From assembly GCA_945897765.1 (NCBI GenBank), contig CAMDGP010000148.1, forward strand, positions 1-5,772: a stretch of 5,772 bases of DNA. The letters run 5' to 3'. This stretch comes from Chitinophaga pinensis. Lineage in GTDB: Bacteria; Bacteroidota; Bacteroidia; Flavobacteriales_D; Crocinitomicaceae. This document shows, piece by piece, positions 1 through 5,177 of this stretch. Numbering within the stretch: position 1 is the first letter of the stretch; every line of letters begins with the position of its first letter. A program made the position numbers and the translations under genes. A model generated the notes under the pieces. It was not told the origin of the DNA, ran no database searches, and worked only from the letters and a program-made list of their open reading frames with translations.

Positions 1-75
1 ACACAAGCAGTTGTAAGCAGCAGTGTTACAATATTAATAGCTAACTTTTTATTAACACAAATGATTTTGTTGTAA
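1..75 (+). CDS. MlaE-like ABC transporter permease, C-terminal end (partial)
   Basis: Reading frame 1 is open from the first base and ends at a TAA at 73-75, giving the last 24 residues of a protein that starts outside the window. The visible tail has a small-residue segment (TQAVVSSS) followed by a hydrophobic helix ending in QMILL. This resembles the last membrane helix of MlaE/YrbE-type permeases, which usually end in a T-x-A-V-V-x-S segment plus a helix. The stop codon shares one base with the ATG of the ATPase gene (TAATG), so the two are probably translationally coupled, and an MlaF-type ATPase is the expected partner of such a permease. Known of the family: MlaE is the inner-membrane channel of an ABC system that moves phospholipid between inner and outer membranes. 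The assignment rests on a short tail plus context, so it is likely but not proven. Confidence 0.72.
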   Translation, partial: TQAVVSSSVTILIANFLLTQMILL

Positions 76-842
76 TGATTGAAGTTGTTAAGGTAAACAA
101 AGCATTTAGTGGGAATCCTGTCTTAAAAGACGTTAACGCAAATTTTGAAAAAGGAAAAGTCAATCTAATTATAGGTCAATCTGGTCAAGGAAAATCGGTT
201 TTGGCAAAATGTATGGTTGGTCTTCATGAAGTTGATACAGGCGAAATCTTGTATGACGGAAGAGATTTTACGCTTTTAGATCGTCACGAAAGAAGTATAA
301 TTCGACAAGAAATTGGTATGCTTTTTCAAGGTGCTGCACTTTTTGACTCAATGACGGTTGAGGGAAACGTGATGTTCCCATTGATTATGTTTACAAAAAT
401 GACCAAAGTTGAAATGCAAAAAAGAGTTGATTTTTGCTTGGAAAGAGTTAATCTGACTGGAAAGAATAAACTTCTCCCCTCTGAATGTAGCGGGGGAATG
501 CAAAAAAGAATTGGTATTGCTAGAGCGATAGCTATGAATCCAAAGTATTTGTTTTGTGATGAACCTAATTCAGGACTTGATCCGCAAACTTCTATTTTAA
601 TTGATGGCTTGATTAAAGACATAACTGCAGAATTTCAAATGACTACAATCGTAATTACCCACGATATGAATTCGGTTATTGAAATTGGAGACAATATTAT
701 TTTCATTTATAACGGTCAAAATTGGTGGCAAGGAAATCGCGAAACAATCATTACAACTGATAATCCCGAAATTGGAAATTTTGTTTATGCGTCTCAATTC
801 ATGAAAGATATTAGAGCTTCCATGCAAGAAAAAAGAAGATAA
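75..842 (+). CDS. MlaF-like ABC transporter ATPase (lipid transport)
   Basis: A 255-residue stand-alone nucleotide-binding subunit with every core ABC motif. Walker A is GQSGQGKS at 34-41, the Q-loop glutamine is Q85 in GMLFQGAALFDSMTV, the signature is SGGMQ at 139-143, Walker B is YLFCDEP at 158-164 with catalytic E163, the D-loop is SGLD at 166-169, and the switch histidine is H196. The FQGAALFDSMTV stretch and the SGGM signature (M rather than Q) are typical of the MlaF/MCE-associated ATPases, and the upstream permease tail fits this. The residue before SGGM is Cys138 where Leu is classical; this position varies in the family. Role inferred from the family: ATP hydrolysis at the inner face of the cytoplasmic membrane drives phospholipid transfer between envelope membranes together with MlaE and an MCE-domain protein. 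The ATG overlaps the permease stop, which fixes the start. The substrate and transport direction cannot be read from the sequence. Confidence 0.9.
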   Translation: MIEVVKVNKAFSGNPVLKDVNANFEKGKVNLIIGQSGQGKSVLAKCMVGLHEVDTGEILYDGRDFTLLDRHERSIIRQEIGMLFQGAALFDSMTVEGNVMFPLIMFTKMTKVEMQKRVDFCLERVNLTGKNKLLPSECSGGMQKRIGIARAIAMNPKYLFCDEPNSGLDPQTSILIDGLIKDITAEFQMTTIVITHDMNSVIEIGDNIIFIYNGQNWWQGNRETIITTDNPEIGNFVYASQFMKDIRASMQEKRR

Positions 843-877
843 TTTTTTAAAAGTATTTTATTTTTCAAAAATATAAT

Positions 878-885
878 TATCTTTG
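878..885 (+). promoter_or_regulatory. Bacteroidetes-type -7 box of the tRNA-Leu promoter
   Basis: TATCTTTG matches the Bacteroidetes -7 consensus TAnnTTTG at every defined position. It lies 71 bases before the tRNA 5' end. No exact TTG is present at the -33 distance; the region 854-860 holds only a T-rich stretch. A start around 890 would leave a 5' leader of about 65 bases for RNase P to remove. The box is clear, but the -33 half is weak. Confidence 0.6.
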
Positions 886-922
886 CAACCCGATTTTAAG
901 GAAAAAAATCCTAGAAATTACA

Positions 923-940
923 GTTCTTAAGAGAAAGAAC
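923..940 (+). other. Small hairpin in the tRNA 5' leader
   Basis: GTTCTT (923-928) and AAGAAC (935-940) are exact inverted copies separated by six bases, so the transcribed leader could fold a 6-bp hairpin that ends 16 bases before the mature tRNA. No T-tract follows, so it is not an intrinsic terminator. It may only separate the leader from the tRNA fold. A 6-bp repeat can occur by chance in sequence this AT-rich. Confidence 0.3.
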
Positions 941-956
941 CTATATTGATATAATT

Positions 957-1038
957 GCGGATGTGGTGAAATTGGTAGACACGCCAGACTTAGGATCTGG
1001 TTCCGAGAGGTGTGCGGGTTCGAGTCCCTCCATCCGCA
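957..1038 (+). tRNA. tRNA-Leu, anticodon UAG
   Basis: A complete class II tRNA of 82 bases without CCA. The acceptor stem GCGGATG (957-963) pairs perfectly with CATCCGC (1031-1037), and the discriminator base is A1038. The D arm has GTG/CAC around the loop AATTGGTAGA. The anticodon stem CCAGA/TCTGG encloses the loop CTTAGGA, so positions 34-36 are TAG and the tRNA reads CUA and probably other CUN codons. The 13-base variable region can form a short CC/GG stem closed by GAGA. The T arm is GCGGG, TTCGAGT, CCCTC. Its second pair is C opposite T, so this stem has one mismatch. The bases after the discriminator are CTA, so CCA must be added after transcription. An intrinsic terminator follows six bases downstream. 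Confidence 0.95.
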
Positions 1039-1043
1039 CTATT

Positions 1044-1079
1044 AGGTCTCGTTTGTTGAAAGCGAGACCTTTTTTATTT
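1044..1079 (+). terminator. Intrinsic terminator after tRNA-Leu
   Basis: AGGTCTCG (1044-1051) pairs perfectly with CGAGACCT (1063-1070). The stem continues inward through a T-G and two T-A pairs to a 5-base loop (GTTGA). A T-tract begins inside the last pair and runs 1070-1075, then TTT at 1077-1079. This is a textbook rho-independent terminator, placed to end the tRNA transcript 25 bases before the trigger factor start codon. Confidence 0.9.
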
Positions 1080-1104
1080 AATACAATTTAAAAAACAAGT
1101 AACA

Positions 1105-2454
1105 ATGAACATTTTACGCGAAGATGTTGATGCGCTAAACGCAGTATTAAAAGTGCAAATCAGTCAAGAAGACTACCAATCGAAAGTAAAAAACGAATTG
1201 GAAAAATACAGAAAATCAGCGAAAGTTCCAGGATTCAGACCAGGACACGTTCCAGTTGGTTTAATTCAAAAACAATACGGGAAATCAGTTTTAGCTGAAA
1301 CATTAAATAAATTAGCTAACGATGGAATTTATAATTTTATCACAGAAAATAAATTAGAAATTTTAGGGAATCCAATTCCAAAAGAAGATGCGTCATCGAT
1401 TGGGGATTTTGATAAACCAGAAAACTTTGAGTTTTCTTTCGAAATCGGTTTTTCCCCAATATTTGAAATAGGTATTGCTGGAAAGAAATTTGAATTTCCG
1501 AAAGTAATAATTGATGATACATTAATCAATAAACAAATTGAAGACCTTCAAAGACGCTATGGGAAATTAACTTCTGTTGAAACTGCTGGTGGAAAAGATA
1601 TGATTCTTGGCAAATTCGAAGAGCTAACGAAAACAGGAGAAGTAAAAGAAGATGGAATTTCTCATTCTACAACTATTTCTTTGGAGTTTTTAGATAAAAA
1701 AGAAGCTTCTGATTTATTAAACGGCAAAAAACTAAATGATACTTTTGAGTTAAGTCCAAGTCTGGTTTCTAAAAACGATGCTGACAAAGCAGCAATGTTG
1801 GGCTTGAAAGAAGATCAATTAGCTTCAATTGGCGACAAATTCCAATTCACTATTTCCGACATCAAACAAATGGAATTAGCTGAATTAAACGACGAACTTT
1901 TCGGAAAATTATTCATGGATGGAGAAGTTACGACAGTTGACCAATTAAAAACTAGAATCGCAGATGACATCAGTAAAATGTTCAGTGAAGATTCAGATCG
2001 TATTTTAACAAGAGACGTTTACAATTTCCTGTTAGAAGAAACTAAAATGGAATTCCCAACAGAATTTTTAAAACGTTGGATTAAAATTTCAAGCGAAAAA
2101 CCAGTTACAGAAGAAGATATTGAAAATGAATTTGACACCTATTTAAAATCACTTAAATGGCAATTGATTCAAACTAAAATCTTTACTGAAAACAACCTTA
2201 AATTAACAAACGAGGAAGTTATCGACCACACAAAAGGTATGTTGATTGCTAACTATGCACAATATGGAATTCCAGCTCCTGATGATGCTGAATTATCAGA
2301 ATCGGCTATTCGTCTTTTGAAAAATAAAGAACAAGCAAACGGAATTTATGATCGTTTGGCTGAACAAAAATTGACAGCTTATTTTAAATCAACAGTTTCT
2401 TTAGATACTAAAGAAGTTAGTTATGATGATTTTGTTGAAATAGCTTCGAGATAA
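1105..2454 (+). CDS. tig: Trigger factor, ribosome-associated chaperone
   Basis: A 449-residue protein with the trigger factor layout. The N-terminal ribosome-binding domain carries the signature GFRPGHVP at 43-50, at the same numbering as GFRKGKVP in E. coli, which supports the chosen start. The middle region (about 165-265) sits where the FKBP-type prolyl isomerase domain belongs, but it lacks the recognisable IPGFE-type active-site segment. Residues from about 267 to the end form the charged, helix-rich C-terminal chaperone arms. Known role: it docks at the ribosomal exit tunnel and shields nascent chains in the cytoplasm. Length is normal. A terminator follows directly, so the gene is monocistronic at its 3' end; clpP and clpX, often next to tig in bacteria, are not adjacent. 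No Shine-Dalgarno motif is visible; the leader is A-rich. Isomerase activity is doubtful; chaperone function is expected. Confidence 0.95.
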   Translation: MNILREDVDALNAVLKVQISQEDYQSKVKNELEKYRKSAKVPGFRPGHVPVGLIQKQYGKSVLAETLNKLANDGIYNFITENKLEILGNPIPKEDASSIGDFDKPENFEFSFEIGFSPIFEIGIAGKKFEFPKVIIDDTLINKQIEDLQRRYGKLTSVETAGGKDMILGKFEELTKTGEVKEDGISHSTTISLEFLDKKEASDLLNGKKLNDTFELSPSLVSKNDADKAAMLGLKEDQLASIGDKFQFTISDIKQMELAELNDELFGKLFMDGEVTTVDQLKTRIADDISKMFSEDSDRILTRDVYNFLLEETKMEFPTEFLKRWIKISSEKPVTEEDIENEFDTYLKSLKWQLIQTKIFTENNLKLTNEEVIDHTKGMLIANYAQYGIPAPDDAELSESAIRLLKNKEQANGIYDRLAEQKLTAYFKSTVSLDTKEVSYDDFVEIASR

Positions 2455-2472
2455 TTAGACATAGATAAATTT

Positions 2473-2503
2473 AAAGGCCTTTCATTGAGAGGTCTTTTTT
2501 TTT
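2473..2503 (+). terminator. Intrinsic terminator after trigger factor
   Basis: AAAGGCCTTTC (2473-2483) can pair with GAGAGGTCTTT (2487-2497) over 11 positions, including two G-T wobbles, around a very tight 3-base loop; opening the top pair gives a 5-base loop. A run of nine T residues covers 2495-2503. It begins 18 bases after the tig stop codon. Confidence 0.88.
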
Positions 2504-2531
2504 GTTTAAACGTTGAATTGAAAAGCAGCAG

Positions 2532-2576
2532 CATTTTGAAACTGAATTTCAACTTTAAGTTTTTTTTTTCAAAATG
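2532..2576. repeat. 10-bp perfect inverted repeat in the tig to BI-1 spacer
   Basis: CATTTTGAAA (2532-2541) is the exact reverse complement of TTTCAAAATG (2567-2576), with 25 bases between. The T-run lies inside the spacer and right arm rather than after it, so it does not look like a terminator. It could be an operator-like site or an RNA hairpin if transcribed. The surrounding 188-base spacer (2504-2691) is very AT-rich and otherwise shows no gene. Confidence 0.35.
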
Positions 2577-2665
2577 AAAAGTTTTTTGAATAGGCTGTTA
2601 TATGAAACTAACAATCTTTCCTTCAAAAAAAATCATAAAACAATACAACTTAAAAATAATAGTAA

Positions 2666-2673
2666 TAAATTCG
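2666..2673 (+). promoter_or_regulatory. Possible weak -7 box for the BI-1 family gene
   Basis: TAAATTCG agrees with five of the six defined bases of TAnnTTTG and ends 18 bases before the start codon. No TTG is found at the expected -33 distance. A promoter must lie in this spacer because a terminator closes the upstream gene, but this exact placement is uncertain. Confidence 0.25.
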
Positions 2674-2691
2674 CATTAAAACTAAACAGAA

Positions 2692-3402
2692 ATGGAAGAT
2701 TTAATAGACAACAACAACAGTTACTCTGCCGAAATATCGAGAGTATTTTTTAGAAACGTATACACCTATATGTTCGGTGCATTAGGGATTTCAGGAATTC
2801 TAGCTTACATGGTTGGAACTGATGAATCAACATTTAAAACTATTTTTATTTCGGGAGATTCAATTTCACCAATATTTTGGGTAGTTGCTTTTGCACCTGT
2901 CGGAATTGGATTACTTATTCAATGGGCTTATCAGCGTCTTTCAATGGGCTTTTTACTAGCTTTATTTATTGTGTATTCAGGATTGATGGGTTTAAGTTTG
3001 TCTTCAATTTTTATGGTTTATAACATGGGAGCAATTGCATCAACTTTCTTTGTTGCCGCAGGTGCTTTCGCTGGTATGGCGATTTTAGGTTATACCACAA
3101 AAATGGATTTAACTAAATTCGGTAGCTTATTATATATGGTTTTTATCGGAATGTTTATTGCTGGTATTGTAAATATCTTTATCGGAAGTGATACGATGGG
3201 ATTTGTAATCGCATGTTTAGGTGTGTTTGTATTCACTGGACTTACAGCTTACCAAATGCAACAATTAAAAGCAGTTTCAATGCAACCTGATTTAAGTGAA
3301 GAAGATCGCAATAAATTATCTTTAATCGGTGGATTACAACTTTATATTCTTTTTGTGAATTTATTTCTTTCTTTATTAAGAATCTTAGGTTCAAGAGATT
3401 AA
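2692..3402 (+). CDS. Bax inhibitor-1/YccA family membrane protein
   Basis: A 236-residue polytopic protein with a short acidic N-terminus and seven likely membrane helices, at roughly 24-41, 59-79, 84-110, 112-134, 142-164, 168-190 and 210-233. The C-terminal segments FTGLTAYQMQQLK (181-193) and LYILFVNLFLSLLRILG (217-233) align with the family hallmarks, usually GLTAYDTQ and LYLDFINLFLxLLR. In the well-studied member BsYetJ, Asp171 and Asp195 form a pH-sensitive pair gating calcium leak. The equivalent positions here appear to be Gln188 and Leu220, so that mechanism should not apply unchanged. YccA-type relatives instead modulate the membrane protease FtsH in E. coli. The protein is set between two terminators, so it is probably monocistronic. 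Family membership is firm; the molecular function is not known. Confidence 0.88.
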   Translation: MEDLIDNNNSYSAEISRVFFRNVYTYMFGALGISGILAYMVGTDESTFKTIFISGDSISPIFWVVAFAPVGIGLLIQWAYQRLSMGFLLALFIVYSGLMGLSLSSIFMVYNMGAIASTFFVAAGAFAGMAILGYTTKMDLTKFGSLLYMVFIGMFIAGIVNIFIGSDTMGFVIACLGVFVFTGLTAYQMQQLKAVSMQPDLSEEDRNKLSLIGGLQLYILFVNLFLSLLRILGSRD

Positions 3403-3420
3403 TAACAATTTAAACTTATT

Positions 3421-3457
3421 AAATCCCGATTGTTCAAATGAATTTTCGGGATTTTTT
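3421..3457 (+). terminator. Intrinsic terminator after the BI-1 family gene
   Basis: AAATCCCGA (3421-3429) pairs without mismatch with TCGGGATTT (3446-3454). The 16-base loop may itself close by TTC/GAA. Six T residues follow at 3452-3457. It lies 18 bases after the stop codon and separates this gene from the next promoter. Confidence 0.88.
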
Positions 3458-3468
3458 ATTTTAATCAC

Positions 3469-3497
3469 TTGTCAAAACCAAACAATTTTTAACTTTG
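3469..3497 (+). promoter_or_regulatory. Strong Bacteroidetes promoter for the small ORF and GH3 unit
   Basis: TTG at 3469-3471 and TAACTTTG at 3490-3497 match the Bacteroidetes -33 (TTG) and -7 (TAnnTTTG) boxes exactly, with an 18-base spacer inside the usual range. Transcription would begin near 3503, leaving only about ten A-rich bases before the ATG at 3513. It is the best promoter in the window, and since no other is seen before 5178 it probably drives all three downstream genes. Confidence 0.75.
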
Positions 3498-3512
3498 AAA
3501 AAAAATAATAGT

Positions 3513-3611
3513 ATGTCTAATAATTTCTTTGAAGAATCAACTGTAGCCTTAGGTACAATTTACACAATTTTTATTCTTTCAATCATCGTTAGCGTATTGA
3601 TTTGGGGTTAA
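3513..3611 (+). CDS. Small single-pass membrane protein, 32 residues, unknown function
   Basis: A short reading frame starting at ATG 3513 and ending at TAA 3609-3611. The N-terminus is polar and acidic (MSNNFFEESTVAL), followed by one continuous hydrophobic segment from about residue 13 to 32 (GTIYTIFILSIIVSVLIWG), long enough to cross the membrane once. It has no lysine or arginine at all and no cysteine. A perfect -7/-33 promoter ends 15 bases upstream and an A-rich stretch precedes the ATG, as for other genes here. The GH3 gene starts 41 bases downstream with no terminator or second promoter visible, so the two are probably co-transcribed. Small proteins of this shape often serve as accessory subunits of membrane complexes, but I do not recognise the family. 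It could also be a leader peptide, though the membrane-helix composition argues against chance. Confidence 0.62.
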   Translation: MSNNFFEESTVALGTIYTIFILSIIVSVLIWG

Positions 3612-3652
3612 TTTTCGGTTGAGAATTATCCACTTTCTTACCTCCGATATTC

Positions 3653-5161
3653 ATGCCTTTCAACGCAGTATTTTCTTGGCTAATCGGGAAACGTCAATCT
3701 CGTATTGATGAGTATCGCGATTTTCCAATTGAATCTCAAAAGAAGGTATTTGGTTTCTTGTTAACTCATGTTGAAAAAACAGAATTTGGGAGGTCACACG
3801 CTTTAAATTGTATAGATTCCGTTGAGAAGTTTCAACAGAAAATTCCGCTCCAAGATTATGGTACCTTAAAATCGTGGATAGACCGAACGATTAAAGGTGA
3901 AGAAAATTTACTTTGGCCCGAAAAAACAACTTGGTTCGCTAAATCTTCAGGAACAACTGCCGATAGAATCAAAATTTTACCAATCACCAAAGATTCACTT
4001 TTTGAAAATCACTATGCTAATGGCAAAGATCTTTTAGCCCAGTATTATACCAATCTTCCCAATCGAAAACTTTATAACTCCAAACATTTAATCATAGGTG
4101 GTAGTGGCGAAGTAATTACCAACAGCGAAGGAATTTTCATCGGTGATTTATCTGCAATAATTATCAATCATTTGCCTTGGTGGACAGAACTACGACGATC
4201 GCCAAAAAAAGAAATTGCTCTGCTAAGTAATTGGGAAGAAAAGCTTGAGAAAATGGCAATTGCAGTAATCGAGGAAAATATTTGCATCATCGCTGGTGTT
4301 CCAAGCTGGACCTCACTACTACTCAAAAAAGTTTTAGAAATTTCTGGTAAAAAAACTATTATTGAAGTTTGGCCTAATCTAGAGCTGTACATTCATGGTG
4401 GAATGAATTTCGCGCCTTACGCTGTGACATTTAATAAATTAATTGGCTCGCACATAAATTATGTCGAATCGTATAATTCTTCTGAAGGGTATTTCGGATT
4501 ACAAGATCAATTGGAAACTAAAGATTTATTGCTTTTAACAGATTCACAAGTATTTTATGAGTTTATTCCGATGTCTGAATTTGATGGCTTAGCTTCTAAA
4601 AAAGTAATTACTTTAGAACAAGTTAATGTGAATGAAGAATATGCACTCGTGATTTCAACTTCATCTGGTTTATGGCGATACATTATCGGTGATACACTTC
4701 GATTTACAAGTGTTTTTCCTTTTCGTTTTATTGTAACTGGTCGAATTTCACATTTCATTAATGCTTTTGGTGAAAAATTAATCGTAGAGCACGCTGAGTC
4801 CGCAATTACAGCAACCTGTCGCGCGCTTCAATGTTCTATGAGAGATTTCACCGTAGCACCTAAATTCAATTCTGAAAATTCAACTGGCTGTCACGAGTGG
4901 ATTATTGAATTTGAGGAAGAACCAAAAGATATTGAAAACTTTAAAATCACCTTAGATTTAGAATTAAAAAAAGCCAATGCCGATTACGATTCTAAAAGAT
5001 TTGAAAGTTTAAACATCGATTTTCCTAGTTTCCATTTTGTGCCGGCTGGTACTTTTCAATCGTGGCTTAAAAACATTGGAAAACTTGGTGGACAGCATAA
5101 AGTTCCACGCTTGATGAATAACCGGACGATTTTGGAACAAATTCTGCTATTGATTTCGTAA
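3653..5161 (+). CDS. GH3-family protein, putative acyl-acid amido synthetase
   Basis: A 502-residue protein of the GH3 (auxin-responsive) family, within the ANL adenylate-forming superfamily. Visible motifs in order: the phosphate-binding loop SSGTTADRIK (98-107), matching plant SSGTSxGExK; YNSSEGYFG (274-282) at the plant YASSE position; WRYIIGDTLRF (341-351) with D347 at the conserved YRxGD aspartate; and GRISHFINAFGEKL (363-376), the hinge leading to the small C-terminal domain. Known of plant members: they adenylate hormone acids such as indole-acetate or jasmonate and couple them to amino acids. Bacterial homologues of about this length are widespread in Bacteroidetes and their substrates are unknown to me. 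The N-terminus, with a helix then FPIESQKKVFGFLLTHVEKTEFG, aligns with the family start, supporting the ATG. No signal peptide, so it should be cytoplasmic. It follows a tiny membrane-protein gene and precedes a secreted protein gene by 16 bases. All core motifs look intact, so it should be active. Confidence 0.9.
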   Translation: MPFNAVFSWLIGKRQSRIDEYRDFPIESQKKVFGFLLTHVEKTEFGRSHALNCIDSVEKFQQKIPLQDYGTLKSWIDRTIKGEENLLWPEKTTWFAKSSGTTADRIKILPITKDSLFENHYANGKDLLAQYYTNLPNRKLYNSKHLIIGGSGEVITNSEGIFIGDLSAIIINHLPWWTELRRSPKKEIALLSNWEEKLEKMAIAVIEENICIIAGVPSWTSLLLKKVLEISGKKTIIEVWPNLELYIHGGMNFAPYAVTFNKLIGSHINYVESYNSSEGYFGLQDQLETKDLLLLTDSQVFYEFIPMSEFDGLASKKVITLEQVNVNEEYALVISTSSGLWRYIIGDTLRFTSVFPFRFIVTGRISHFINAFGEKLIVEHAESAITATCRALQCSMRDFTVAPKFNSENSTGCHEWIIEFEEEPKDIENFKITLDLELKKANADYDSKRFESLNIDFPSFHFVPAGTFQSWLKNIGKLGGQHKVPRLMNNRTILEQILLLIS

Positions 5162-5177
5162 CTTCAACAATCAATTC

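Noticed and set aside
326..827. Two minus-strand frames of 98 and 76 codons across the ATPase gene
   Set aside because: They are antisense shadows of a gene with all ABC motifs intact and show no domain or promoter of their own.
859..873. Inverted repeat TATTTTT-C-AAAAATA after the MlaF gene as a terminator
   Set aside because: The stem has only A-T pairs, a loop too tight to form as drawn, and no T-tract after it. No convincing terminator is seen for this operon.
950..957. TATAATTG as a second -7 box for the tRNA
   Set aside because: It abuts the mature tRNA 5' end, so transcription would start inside the tRNA; also one defined base mismatches the consensus.
2574..2753. A 59-codon + strand frame starting in the spacer and overlapping the BI-1 start
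   Set aside because: Its second half is the BI-1 coding sequence in a different frame, the first half is low-complexity K/N-rich sequence, and no promoter or domain supports it.
4168..4758. Minus-strand frames within the GH3 gene
   Set aside because: They lie antisense to a clearly conserved coding sequence and carry no recognisable motif.
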